Assembly: GCA_965372135.1 (NCBI GenBank)
Contig: CBDVBD010000071.1
Coordinates: forward strand, 1-15,865
Origin: CBDVBD01 sp965372135
Lineage (GTDB): Bacteria; Electryoneota; RPQS01; CBDVBD01
DNA length: 15,865 bases
Direction: 5' to 3'
Of the stretch, positions 1 through 8,357 are shown in pieces (the first letter of the stretch is position 1; every line of letters begins with the position of its first letter). The position numbers were made by a program, and so were the translations under genes. The notes beneath the pieces were generated by a model. That model worked only from the letters and a program-made list of their open reading frames with translations, made no database searches and had not been told where the DNA came from.

Positions 1-5
1 TACCC

Positions 6-34
6 TTGAAAATTTGGGATAGATGTTGTATATT
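6..34 (+). promoter_or_regulatory. Sigma-70-like promoter for the nucleotidyltransferase block
   Basis: TTGAAA at 6-11 and TATATT at 29-34 are separated by exactly 17 bases. Each hexamer matches five of six positions of the bacterial housekeeping consensus. Transcription would begin near base 41 and leave a leader of about 70 bases before the first start codon at 110. Nothing else in the first 109 bases looks coding. The assignment rests on consensus match and placement only. Confidence 0.55.
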
Positions 35-109
35 TGGTGTTTCGTGCGCTGACGCCATTTGTAAGATTATGCTTCTATCCTTTAGTACTGTTGAATTCGT
101 GAGACATCC

Positions 110-1087
110 ATGAAAGCTATTGTTCCAGCAGCAGGAATCGGATCACGGCTGAAACCACACACCTTAACTCACCCTAAAGTGTTGCTTCCGGTAGCCGGGA
201 AACCTATTATCGGGCATATCATGGATCGGTTGATCCAAGCGGGGGTCGATGAAGTGGCGTTTATAGTGGGTTACTTGAAGGAAGCAGTAGAAACTTATTT
301 GCGCGACAACTACACGAATATCAAGATGGAATTCGTGGAACAAGCCGAGCGCAAAGGACTGGCACATGCGGTGTATCTGGGGCTGAAGGACGAAGACGAG
401 CAGGTGTTGATTATATTGGGGGATACCATTTTCGAAGCCGATTTAACCCCGATTGTGAACGGCAATACCTCGTCATTAGGTGCATGCACGGTGGAAGATC
501 CCCGGCGGTTTGGGACCATCGAATTAGAAAACGAACAAGTGGTCCGGCTGGTGGAGAAACCCAAGGAGCCCAAATCCAACTTGGTGATCGTGGGAATTTA
601 TTATATCGCCAACAGCGGGTTGCTTAAAACCAGCATCGAAGAAATCATGGCGGAAAACATCACCGTGAAGAACGAATACCAAATCACCGACGCCCTGCAA
701 CGGATGATCGACCACGGTGAGCGAATAACTACTTTCCCCATTGATGGCTGGTTCGACTGCGGCAAACCGGAAACATTATTGGCAACCAATAAGCACCTAT
801 TGGAGAAGTTGGACAATTCCATTCCTGAAACCAAGAACTCGGTAATCATCCCTCCGGTGCGAATTCCCAAGAGCGCTACGATCGAGGGGTCGATTATAGG
901 ACCTTACGTCTCGCTGGGGGAAGAGTCCGTGGTGCAAAATTCCATTATCCGCAATTCCATCATAGGCGACAGAACCCGGGTGTCCAATGCGACATTGGAC
1001 AGTTCCATAATCGGCATTCGAGCCGTGGTAGAAGGGTATTTCAAAGAACTTAACATCAGCGATTCGTCGGAAATCCGTTTCCGATGA
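110..1087 (+). CDS. Sugar-phosphate nucleotidyltransferase with C-terminal left-handed beta-helix
   Basis: This 325-residue cytoplasmic enzyme should join a nucleoside triphosphate to a sugar 1-phosphate, making an NDP-sugar for cell-surface polysaccharide. The N-terminal nucleotide-binding signature PAAGIGSRLKP spans residues 6-16, with the conserved lysine in HPK at residue 23. GD at 104-105 starts a probable metal/nucleotide-contacting segment, EKP lies at 149-151 and GWFDCG at 213-218, all typical of the RmlA/GlmU-like transferase fold. Residues about 251-310 carry isoleucine-rich hexapeptide repeats (SIIG, SIIRNSIIG, SSIIG) of a left-handed beta-helix, as in long RmlA/StrD-type proteins. 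No acetyltransferase function can be read from it. The start is fixed by an in-frame TGA at 92-94, and the Shine-Dalgarno is weak. The nucleotide and sugar cannot be determined; glucose-1-phosphate thymidylyltransferase is the likeliest name. Confidence 0.9.
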   Translation: MKAIVPAAGIGSRLKPHTLTHPKVLLPVAGKPIIGHIMDRLIQAGVDEVAFIVGYLKEAVETYLRDNYTNIKMEFVEQAERKGLAHAVYLGLKDEDEQVLIILGDTIFEADLTPIVNGNTSSLGACTVEDPRRFGTIELENEQVVRLVEKPKEPKSNLVIVGIYYIANSGLLKTSIEEIMAENITVKNEYQITDALQRMIDHGERITTFPIDGWFDCGKPETLLATNKHLLEKLDNSIPETKNSVIIPPVRIPKSATIEGSIIGPYVSLGEESVVQNSIIRNSIIGDRTRVSNATLDSSIIGIRAVVEGYFKELNISDSSEIRFR

Positions 1088-1126
1088 TTATGCTTTCTGA
1101 GTCGAATATAAAATAGGGAGCACATT

Positions 1127-1783
1127 ATGCAAGGGAAACTTAGACTGTTCATATTGCTGATTGTTGTGATGTTGGGAAATGTGGCGTTGATTGCACATGC
1201 CCAAGCAAAGCCGTTTACTCAATTTCGTTTCGGGACGTTGAACCCTAAGGACGCTAAAAGCGGACTGATCCTGGGCGTCCGTACCGGACGGGATTTCGAT
1301 AACATGATCATGGTGGGATTTTCGGCTGACCTGTTCTGGAAAACCTATACCGAAGAATCGGAGATCGATACCGGTACCACCCCGGGGGGAACAACAATTA
1401 CCATTGTGCAGCGGGAAGTGGAATACAAAACGTTGCTGCTCCCCTTGATGTTTACCGCTGACGTAAAGATCCCGGTGGAGAACTCGCCCATCAGACCGTA
1501 TTTCGGCGGTGGAATCGGCTACCAGTTGTTGTTCAATAAAGAAGAAAACTTCGTGGACGACGTCAGCGATTCCCGGTTCTACAGCGGATTCGGCTGGATG
1601 TTCGAACTCGGCGCTGAATACGTGATGAGCCCGCACACCGCTTTCTACTTGGAAGGATTCTATAACGGGTGTAAAGTCAAACGCGATAGCGACAGCGAAG
1701 CGGGTTTGCCAACCTGGGAGGAAGTCGACGTGTCCGGCTTGGGTTTCCGTGTTGGTTTGTCACTTCTAGGATGGGGCTTCTAA
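1127..1783 (+). CDS. Small outer-membrane beta-barrel protein (paralog 1)
   Basis: The 218-residue protein begins with a basic N terminus and a hydrophobic signal peptide ending near AHAQA (residues 23-27). The mature part alternates polar and hydrophobic residues in short strands rich in glycine and aromatics, and ends in phenylalanine (GWGF), the usual C-terminal beta-signal of barrel proteins. It resembles an 8-10-stranded OmpA/OmpW-size barrel of unknown function. AGGGAG about 6 bases upstream of the ATG is a good ribosome-binding site. The gene starts 39 bases after the nucleotidyltransferase. The next gene is a clear paralog sharing FNKEEN, the SxSRxYSG block and a YNGC motif with a single cysteine. 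Codon use is G+C balanced: one 60-base line (1441-1500) has 33 G/C. No ligand or partner can be inferred. Confidence 0.78.
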   Translation: MQGKLRLFILLIVVMLGNVALIAHAQAKPFTQFRFGTLNPKDAKSGLILGVRTGRDFDNMIMVGFSADLFWKTYTEESEIDTGTTPGGTTITIVQREVEYKTLLLPLMFTADVKIPVENSPIRPYFGGGIGYQLLFNKEENFVDDVSDSRFYSGFGWMFELGAEYVMSPHTAFYLEGFYNGCKVKRDSDSEAGLPTWEEVDVSGLGFRVGLSLLGWGF

Positions 1784-1850
1784 CGCGAAGAACCACTTGA
1801 AAAGATAGGACAAAGCTATTAAATCATATGAGGAAGGAGTATAGTATCAT

Positions 1851-2474
1851 ATGAACAGACTTGAATTACTATTTAAGATTCAGCCGTTTATCGCCTTGGT
1901 CATATTTCTTCTACCTTTAAAAGCATTATCGTCCGATCCATTTGTACAATTCCGCATTGGAATGATGAATGCAGGGCATGCTAACAGTGCAATGACAATT
2001 GGTGGAAAGGCAGGACTTGATTTTGATCGAAAAATTAGAGTTGGCTTTTCAACAGACATATATAGAGCAGTTTACACTAAGACCAGTGCGAGAGTTGCAG
2101 GGTTTATGGATCGAGACATTGAAAATACTAGCGTAATACTGCCACTTATTTTTTCATTTGATATAGTGCTATTTAAAGGTAATTCCCCATTTGAGTTCTA
2201 TACTGGTGTTGGAGTCGGCTACCAATTCCTGTTCAACAAAGAAGAGAATTATATTGAAGGGATTAGTGAATCTCGAACTTATTCTGGGACTGGATTCCAG
2301 ATTGAAGCAGGACTAGAATATAAAATATCCGACCGACAACGACTCGCTTTTGAAGCATACTACAATGGATGTACAACGAATAGAACAGGTAAAAACAATT
2401 TCGGTCTTCCGATAGCCAAAGAATTTGACATTTCAGGATTTGGATTTCGAGGAGGAATGACTTTTCACATATAA
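1851..2474 (+). CDS. Small outer-membrane beta-barrel protein (paralog 2, AT-rich)
   Basis: This 207-residue protein is a tandem paralog of the preceding barrel protein. Shared landmarks in order are PFxQFRxG just after the signal peptide, DFD followed by VGFSxD, GxGxGYQxLFNKEEN, SESRTYSG, YNGC and FDISGFGFRxG near the C terminus. The signal peptide is a hydrophobic stretch over about residues 12-28. Unlike its neighbour it ends FHI rather than in phenylalanine. AGGAAGGAGT at 1831-1840, ten bases before the ATG, is a strong ribosome-binding site. Base composition differs sharply from the genes around it: the line 2101-2160 has only 20 G/C in 60. This could mean acquisition from another source or relaxed codon selection. 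Envelope location is well supported, but the function is unknown. Confidence 0.76.
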   Translation: MNRLELLFKIQPFIALVIFLLPLKALSSDPFVQFRIGMMNAGHANSAMTIGGKAGLDFDRKIRVGFSTDIYRAVYTKTSARVAGFMDRDIENTSVILPLIFSFDIVLFKGNSPFEFYTGVGVGYQFLFNKEENYIEGISESRTYSGTGFQIEAGLEYKISDRQRLAFEAYYNGCTTNRTGKNNFGLPIAKEFDISGFGFRGGMTFHI

Positions 2475-2528
2475 AAATTAGATCCTTAGTCAGAAATTTA
2501 ATAGAGAAAACAATTCAAAGGAGAATGA

Positions 2529-3659
2529 ATGTCTGAATATTTATTTTCGTCAGAATCAGTCACAGAGGGACACCCGGATAAAGTAGCAGATCAGATTTCT
2601 GATGCGGTGCTGGATGCGGTGATGGCAGATGATCCAATGGGTCGTGTCGCCTGCGAAACGTTTGTCACCACCGGGCTGACCATCGTTGGCGGTGAAATCA
2701 GCACCAAGACCTATGTGGACATCCCACAGCTTGCCCGTCAGACTATTAAGGATATCGGATATGTACACGCCGATTACGGTTTCGATTATAAAACCTGTGC
2801 GGTGATGACTTCCATCGACCAGCAATCCGGTGACATCAGCATGGGGGTGGATCCCGGAGGCGCCGGCGACCAGGGCATGATGTTCGGTTTCGCCACCAAT
2901 GAAACCCCGGAACTGATGCCCATGCCCATCAAGCTGGCGCACAATCTGACACAGCGGATGTCCTACGTACGCAAGCAGGGGATTCTGCCCTTCCTGCGTC
3001 CGGATGGGAAATCGCAAGTGTCTGTGCTGTATAAAAGTGGGAAGCCGGTAAGGGTTGAAACCGTGGTGCTTGCCGCTCAACATAGCCCGGACATCGAACG
3101 GGAGGCGTTGAAACGTGAATTGATCGATAACGTGGTGATGCCAGTATTGCCGGTGGATATGGTGGATAAGGACAACATCGTAATCCATATCAACCCCACC
3201 GGTCGGTTTGTGGAGGGCGGACCCCAGGCGGATGCTGGTTTGACCGGACGGAAAATCATCGTGGACACTTACGGCGGATATGCCCCGCACGGCGGCGGTG
3301 CCTTTTCCGGCAAAGATCCCACAAAGGTGGACCGCAGCGCTTCCTATGCGGCACGATGGGTGGCAAAGAACCTGGTGGCAGCCGGTTTGGCGGAACGCCT
3401 GACCATTCAGTTGGCGTATGCTATCGGGGTGCCGGAACCGGTGTCCATCATGATTAACACCCACGGCACCGGCAAGAAATCCGATGCCGAACTGGTTAAG
3501 CTAGTCAGGGAGAAATTCGATTTGACGCCGGGTGCCATTATCGAGCGCCTTGATTTACGCAGACCGATCTACAAAAAAACAGCCGCCTACGGGCATTTCG
3601 GACGGGAAGAAGAAGGATTCACCTGGGAACTGACCGACATGGTGGATCAACTGGGATAA
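2529..3659 (+). CDS. metK: S-adenosylmethionine synthetase
   Basis: MetK condenses methionine with ATP to make S-adenosylmethionine, releasing phosphate and diphosphate. The 376-residue length is close to the bacterial norm. The N terminus has the ATP-site GHPDK (14-18). The first family signature GAGDQGMMFG lies at 111-120 and the second, glycine-rich GGGAFSGKDPTKVDRS, at 255-270. The DPTKVDRS lysine and aspartate are the phosphate- and metal-contacting residues of the family. The fold is three repeated alpha/beta domains and the enzyme works as a cytosolic oligomer. AAAGGAG lies just ahead of the ATG. It is followed 58 bases later by ahcY, which places SAM synthesis and SAH removal together. 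No SAM riboswitch fits in the 54-base gap upstream. All key motifs appear intact. Confidence 0.97.
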   Translation: MSEYLFSSESVTEGHPDKVADQISDAVLDAVMADDPMGRVACETFVTTGLTIVGGEISTKTYVDIPQLARQTIKDIGYVHADYGFDYKTCAVMTSIDQQSGDISMGVDPGGAGDQGMMFGFATNETPELMPMPIKLAHNLTQRMSYVRKQGILPFLRPDGKSQVSVLYKSGKPVRVETVVLAAQHSPDIEREALKRELIDNVVMPVLPVDMVDKDNIVIHINPTGRFVEGGPQADAGLTGRKIIVDTYGGYAPHGGGAFSGKDPTKVDRSASYAARWVAKNLVAAGLAERLTIQLAYAIGVPEPVSIMINTHGTGKKSDAELVKLVREKFDLTPGAIIERLDLRRPIYKKTAAYGHFGREEEGFTWELTDMVDQLG

Positions 3660-3669
3660 TGGAATCACA

Positions 3670-3689
3670 TCGGGTCGTTAAGAACCCGA
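3670..3689. repeat. Short palindromic hairpin between metK and ahcY
   Basis: TCGGGT at 3670-3675 and ACCCGA at 3684-3689 form a perfect 6-bp stem with an 8-base loop. There is no run of T after it, so it is not a convincing intrinsic terminator. It sits 19-48 bases before the ahcY start and could be a dispersed palindromic (REP-like) unit, an mRNA-stabilising hairpin or chance. I found no second copy in the window. Confidence 0.35.
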
Positions 3690-3717
3690 CCTACAACCGA
3701 TAGAATCAGGAGAGCAA

Positions 3718-4968
3718 ATGCCATACGATATAGCGAATGCGGATTTAGCAGCGGAAGGAAAACGACGAATTCTCTGGGCGGAACATGATATGCCGGTTTT
3801 GGGAATTATCCAGGAACGGTTCGAAAAGGAAAAACCGTTGAAGGACGTCCCGATGGCGGCATGTTTGCATGTGACCGCCGAAACAGCCAACTTGGCGCGC
3901 ACCCTGAAAGCCGGCGGGGCACACCTCCGGCTATCCGCATCCAATCCATTATCCACCCAGGATGACGTGGCGGCATCATTAGCGTTGGATTTTGGGATTG
4001 AAGTGTTCGCCAAGCACGGAGTGGACACGGAAGGTTACTACCAACACATCCATGCCTGCCTGGAACACAACCCCATCCTCACCATGGATGACGGCTGCGA
4101 TCTGGTGTCCACATTGCACCAGGAATACCCCGATCAGGTAGGCAAAGTGAAATGCGGGATGGAAGAAACCACCACCGGCGTCATCCGGCTGCGGGCTATG
4201 CATAAAGAAGGTGTGCTGAAGTATCCGGTGATCGCAGTTAACGACGCCGATACCAAGCATCTATTCGACAACCGCTACGGAACCGGACAGTCCACCGTGG
4301 ACGGAATCATCCGTGCCACTGATGTGCTATTGGCGGGTAAGACGGTTGTGGTGGCGGGTTACGGCTGGTGCGGCAGAGGATTTGCCAACAGAGTTCGCGG
4401 AATGGGCGCCAATGTGATTATCACGGAAGTCAACCCGGTGCGGGCGTTGGAAGCGGTGATGGATGGATTCCGGGTGATGAGCATGGCGGATGCAGCACCG
4501 ATTGGCGAAGTGTTCTGCACCTTAACCGGCGATATTAACGTCATCCGGATGGAACACTTTGAACGGATGCAGGATGGCGCCATCGTCGCCAATTCCGGGC
4601 ATTTCAACGTTGAGCTGGATTTGGATAGCCTGGAAAAGGCTGCCAATAAAGTGCAACGGGGCGTCCGGAACAACGTGGACGCCTTCTACTTGGGCGACAA
4701 GAAGATTTTCGTGTTGGCGGAAGGGCGGTTGGTGAACCTGTCCGCGGCGGAAGGACATCCCGCCAGTGTCATGGATATGTCGTTTGCCGTGCAATCTTTA
4801 TGCTCCGAACATGCCTATATCCAAGACATGCCGCTGGGCGTGCATATTGTACCCAAAGAGATCGATCAATGGGTGGCGCGACTTAAACTTGACGCCATGA
4901 AAATCAAAATCGACACCTTAACCCCTGAACAGGAAGAATACTTAGCTTCATGGGACATGGGAACATAG
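3718..4968 (+). CDS. ahcY: Adenosylhomocysteinase, archaeal/Thermotoga-type
   Basis: AhcY reversibly splits S-adenosylhomocysteine into adenosine and homocysteine using tightly bound NAD, relieving product inhibition of methyltransferases. The 416-residue sequence has the substrate-domain motifs HVTAET (51-56), DDG (124-126), EETTTG (149-154), the ND pair at 175-176 and the K180/D184 positions. The Rossmann loop GYGWCGRG spans 214-221, and SGHFNVELD (293-301) and GHPASVMDMSFA (346-357) follow. AGGAG precedes the ATG by five bases. The protein is of the short type: it lacks the long insertion of many bacterial enzymes and the C-terminal KPDHYRY-like tail that contacts NAD, ending instead in a TPEQEEYLASW motif. 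Some archaeal-type relatives were reported to prefer S-inosylhomocysteine, so substrate is slightly open. It follows metK, the other half of the SAM cycle. Confidence 0.95.
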   Translation: MPYDIANADLAAEGKRRILWAEHDMPVLGIIQERFEKEKPLKDVPMAACLHVTAETANLARTLKAGGAHLRLSASNPLSTQDDVAASLALDFGIEVFAKHGVDTEGYYQHIHACLEHNPILTMDDGCDLVSTLHQEYPDQVGKVKCGMEETTTGVIRLRAMHKEGVLKYPVIAVNDADTKHLFDNRYGTGQSTVDGIIRATDVLLAGKTVVVAGYGWCGRGFANRVRGMGANVIITEVNPVRALEAVMDGFRVMSMADAAPIGEVFCTLTGDINVIRMEHFERMQDGAIVANSGHFNVELDLDSLEKAANKVQRGVRNNVDAFYLGDKKIFVLAEGRLVNLSAAEGHPASVMDMSFAVQSLCSEHAYIQDMPLGVHIVPKEIDQWVARLKLDAMKIKIDTLTPEQEEYLASWDMGT

Positions 4969-5044
4969 AATGACTGTGTCTTATCATTAGGCACTCAGAC
5001 CTTCAACAAGTCACTATTTCCAAGAAATAACCACAGGTCAAATC

Positions 5045-7033
5045 ATGCGAAAAACACTGTGCAGCATGGGAAGCGCTGTACTTCTGGGGACGATACTTCT
5101 GGGAGCCGGATGTTCCTTCGACGAACCGATGAATCCCAGTTGGAACGTCCAACTAGTGATCCCACTTGCTGAACAGAGGTACAGTGTGTACGACTTGAAG
5201 GACTCTTCGGGGGGACCGGATTCGGGATATGGTATCGGGTTCCGGGACGAGGAGGATTCACTGCTGTTTTTCTTCTACTACGACACCTTCGATACCACCG
5301 AATTGGGCGACAGTCTATACGTACCGCCTCAACACGATTCGGTATCTTCGGGGTTGGAGAGTGCTTATTTCGATCCGGGGATAGATGATTCCACCGGATT
5401 CAGTCTGGGGCAAATCAACCCGGCAATTGCTCCGTTTCATCTCGATTCGATTCCGGTACCGCCCTTCAATTTTGGACCGACAGCTAAGGACTTAGACTCG
5501 TTGGAAAACCTGGAATATGTGATAGTGGATTCCGGATGGTTCCATTTTACCATAACCAACAACCTTCCGGTACCCATTGATTCGATACATTTCCAGTTTT
5601 TCTCCACTAATAATCCCACCAATATAGTAGTTGATAATTACTTATCTGAACCTATTCCGGCGGGTGGAGTATTTCGCGATTCGACGGATTTGCACGACAA
5701 GCGCATCGATCAACTGTTGACCGTGGAATTTACCGGGTATTCCCCAGGATCTACAACGCCCGTTTTGGTGGATACTTCCGCCAGCGTGATCATGGAGGCA
5801 CGAGTGGGTCGGCTCAGAGCACGCGAAGCATACGGTTTTTTTCCAAATCAATCTATATCCAAAGATTCTTTTGTGGTCTGGGAAACCGAGCATATCATCC
5901 GAAGCCTGGGGATCGATCGGGGGATGGTGCGAATCGCCGGTGTAAATGAAACCGAAACCAGCGCCACAGTAACCATCCAACTCAAAAATTTTACAAACGA
6001 ATGGGGTGATACGTTAGAAAGCGTGATTTATATTCCCCCGTCAAGTACTGTCATTGACAGCTTGGAGCTCGATGGATATACATTAGTGTTGCCCGATCCG
6101 CCATCGCGTCGACTTTATGTATATACCAAAGCTGAATTCGACGCCAGCAGTGATATGATACATTACAGTTCCGACCAAGAAGTGTTTGCCACTCTGGACA
6201 TGGACACCACATACCTTGCTTTTATCGATGGGATAATAGATCCGGTAGAGTTTGTGATTGGTCCTGACGCGCAGAAAGTGGAGCAAATCCCGGTAGGCTG
6301 GGAACAATTGACCATAGCTGGAGCATCCCTCAGCTTACGGTTAAACAGCGACGTTTCTGCGGTTATCGAAACAGATTTCTACCTGTACGCACAACAACAA
6401 GGTGCGAATGTGGATAGCATCCGAGTGGAGGAAACCATCACCCCAAACCGGGACACTCTCATTGTCATTGACGGCTTGGAACGCCTGATTAACGCTCGAC
6501 CGGATATGATTGTCATCGACGGCAAAGCCAGTGTCGGCGGTGATGTGTACTTGGAGGCGTCCAACTACATCGAAGGTAAAGTGACGGTAGATGTTCCTTG
6601 CACCTTTGCCCTGGAAGCCACCATGATCGAAGGCATCATGGAGACTAATAACGATTCCCTCTCTGAATCAGTCATAAGCGCGACTGTGGAAGCAACCCTC
6701 CTCAACCATCTGCCGTTATCCGGTCGAGTGCTGGTGCTGGCAGCACATGACTCCTTGTTATTAGCCGATAATCCTGCTGAGGCAGACACATTGATGAATG
6801 TCATAATTCCACAAGCTGTAATCGCCAATGGCAGAGTCCAGGAAGTAGCACAAGCGGAAATTCTTCTCAAGTTGAACCAGGAACAGATCGATATATTTCG
6901 CTCCACACCAAATTATATTCAATCCTTCTTCTATCTGGATGGAACCGGCGGTGACACTCTATCAGTATACAGGTCAGACTATTTAAGTTTCTCCGCCATG
7001 GCGACATTCGTCTTCGAAATTGACACAGAATAG
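5045..7033 (+). CDS. Large surface/periplasmic lipoprotein of unknown function
   Basis: The 662-residue protein has a signal peptide with the lipobox-like LLGAGC and a candidate lipidated cysteine at residue 23. The next residue is serine, which favours outer-membrane sorting. A motif PSWNVQLVIPL follows directly (31-41). The rest is rich in aspartate, serine and threonine with many short beta strands. Several segments read like tandem beta-sandwich or LEA-type domains, for example around 165-185 and the NFTNEWGD region. No catalytic motif or transmembrane helix is seen after the signal. The Shine-Dalgarno is poor (AGGT a few bases before ATG). The stop codon is 10 bases before the next gene, an outer-membrane barrel, so the pair is very probably co-translated and may form a complex. 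I do not recognise the family. Confidence 0.8.
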   Translation: MRKTLCSMGSAVLLGTILLGAGCSFDEPMNPSWNVQLVIPLAEQRYSVYDLKDSSGGPDSGYGIGFRDEEDSLLFFFYYDTFDTTELGDSLYVPPQHDSVSSGLESAYFDPGIDDSTGFSLGQINPAIAPFHLDSIPVPPFNFGPTAKDLDSLENLEYVIVDSGWFHFTITNNLPVPIDSIHFQFFSTNNPTNIVVDNYLSEPIPAGGVFRDSTDLHDKRIDQLLTVEFTGYSPGSTTPVLVDTSASVIMEARVGRLRAREAYGFFPNQSISKDSFVVWETEHIIRSLGIDRGMVRIAGVNETETSATVTIQLKNFTNEWGDTLESVIYIPPSSTVIDSLELDGYTLVLPDPPSRRLYVYTKAEFDASSDMIHYSSDQEVFATLDMDTTYLAFIDGIIDPVEFVIGPDAQKVEQIPVGWEQLTIAGASLSLRLNSDVSAVIETDFYLYAQQQGANVDSIRVEETITPNRDTLIVIDGLERLINARPDMIVIDGKASVGGDVYLEASNYIEGKVTVDVPCTFALEATMIEGIMETNNDSLSESVISATVEATLLNHLPLSGRVLVLAAHDSLLLADNPAEADTLMNVIIPQAVIANGRVQEVAQAEILLKLNQEQIDIFRSTPNYIQSFFYLDGTGGDTLSVYRSDYLSFSAMATFVFEIDTE

Positions 7034-7034
7034 C

Positions 7035-7041
7035 GAGGAAA
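7035..7041 (+). promoter_or_regulatory. Ribosome-binding site deciding the barrel start
   Basis: GAGGAAA lies a few bases before the ATG at 7044. The earlier in-frame ATG at 7020 lies inside the lipoprotein gene, has no such site and would put a polar, non-signal-like extension ahead of the signal peptide. This favours 7044 as the true start. Confidence 0.6.
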
Positions 7042-7043
7042 GC

Positions 7044-8324
7044 ATGCATAAAAGAACCCAAATAACAGTGGGGGTGATGGCGACAGTGCTTCTGCTGGGT
7101 GCAACCAGCGGTTATGCTTTCCTTGATTTTTCCGGAAGTAATATCGCACTGGGACGCACTCACAGTGTGTTTGACCGAGGTGCCTGGGTGGGACGTTGGA
7201 ATCCGTCATTACTGGATCGACCAGGCGCACCGATTTGGAGTATGGAGCTGCTATCCTTTGGCGTGTTAGTGGGCAACAACACCCTGTCCCGGAACGACTA
7301 CCAACGATTGTTCACCGGCGACGACGAATTCTGGGATGATGATGACAAAGAAGAAATCCTTTCTGAAATTCCCGGAAGTGCACTCCGGGGGTATTTAATG
7401 GGAAATTTCACCGGTATAGCGCTGTCTGTGAACCGTTTTGCATTGAATGTCTATGCAATAGGTGCTGGCAGAATCGGGATTCCCAAGGATTTCCTGAGAT
7501 TGGCGCTTTACGGCAATGAGCTGAACCGGGAATACTCTTTTGAGGACATAGAAGGTACCGGATGGGGCGCCTTGTCGGTCGATTTCTCGGTGGGAAAAAG
7601 TCTTAGCTGGGATTTGTTCGACCAGTTTGCGGTCGGTGGCACATTCCGCTACATTCATGGCTTTGGTTACGCCGGTATAGAAAAAGCGGATGGCGGAGTA
7701 ACTGTCACCGAAACCGGTGTCACCGGTTACGGCGATTTCGAATTCGGTTACGGCACCGTTGGCGACGGCGTTGGACTGGATCTCGCTGCATCCGCATTGT
7801 GGAACGAAAAATGGGAGTTCGGATTAACCCTGGGCAACATTATCGGCACTGTCACCTGGGATCTCGATTCCACCAATGTGTACGGTTTTGACATCACCAA
7901 CGGGGAAATCGACATCAATTCTTTAGACGACGAGGACTATCTGAACAATCTGTTCAATCAGATGGACACCACTTACAGCGGTGGAACCGCCAAATCCCGG
8001 ATGCCGTTTTACTTCCAACTTAACGCGGGATACCGGGTTAATGAAAAGCTAATCGCCACCGCTGAATATCAGCAGGGTTTCACCGCCAGACCCGGTGTCA
8101 GCAAAATCCCTCGATTATCCGTAGCTGGCGAATATCGACCGTTGCCCTGGCTGCCGTTGCGCACTGGAATGGCGGTAGGCGGGTCGTTTACTTTCGAGTG
8201 GGGTATCGGTTTCGGTCTCGATTTCAACAGATACAACTTCGACATCGGCGTCATCGGATTGAAAGGCATCTTCGGATCATCCCATGGAGTGGGATACGGC
8301 TTCACCAATCGCTTCATGTTCTGA
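7044..8324 (+). CDS. Outer-membrane beta-barrel protein paired with the lipoprotein
   Basis: From the ATG at 7044 the product is 426 residues with a clean signal peptide (basic start, hydrophobic core, cleavage after SGYA at about residue 25). The mature sequence starts with a region containing WNPSLLD, reminiscent of the NPA segment near the N terminus of FadL/PorV-like and DUF5723-like barrels. Alternating glycine/aromatic strands continue to a C-terminal phenylalanine (NRFMF). An acidic loop DDEFWDDDDKEE occurs at about residues 92-103. The barrel size suits roughly 14 strands. The gene starts 10 bases after the 662-residue lipoprotein and is the last gene before the convergent terminator. 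The outer-membrane barrel call is strong. The family name is a guess and no substrate is evident. Confidence 0.8.
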   Translation: MHKRTQITVGVMATVLLLGATSGYAFLDFSGSNIALGRTHSVFDRGAWVGRWNPSLLDRPGAPIWSMELLSFGVLVGNNTLSRNDYQRLFTGDDEFWDDDDKEEILSEIPGSALRGYLMGNFTGIALSVNRFALNVYAIGAGRIGIPKDFLRLALYGNELNREYSFEDIEGTGWGALSVDFSVGKSLSWDLFDQFAVGGTFRYIHGFGYAGIEKADGGVTVTETGVTGYGDFEFGYGTVGDGVGLDLAASALWNEKWEFGLTLGNIIGTVTWDLDSTNVYGFDITNGEIDINSLDDEDYLNNLFNQMDTTYSGGTAKSRMPFYFQLNAGYRVNEKLIATAEYQQGFTARPGVSKIPRLSVAGEYRPLPWLPLRTGMAVGGSFTFEWGIGFGLDFNRYNFDIGVIGLKGIFGSSHGVGYGFTNRFMF

Positions 8325-8357
8325 TCAATCCGAACACCAACACTACGTAAAACAACA

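Noticed and set aside
1088..1636. A 182-codon minus-strand frame across the first barrel gene
   Set aside because: It overlaps a gene with a clear signal peptide and paralog. The shadow has no signal, domain or credible start.
1797..1825. TTGAAA with a 17-base spacer and TAAATC before the second barrel gene
   Set aside because: The -10 element matches only three of six bases, too weak to call a promoter.
2475..2528. Possible SAM riboswitch before metK
   Set aside because: The gap is 54 bases, AT-rich and without stems; known SAM riboswitches of the larger classes would not fit and no small-class pattern was seen.
2556..3464. A 302-codon open frame on the minus strand opposite metK
   Set aside because: It lies entirely within metK, whose motifs are unmistakable. 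The predicted product is rich in histidine and glycine with no known motif, as expected of an antisense shadow.
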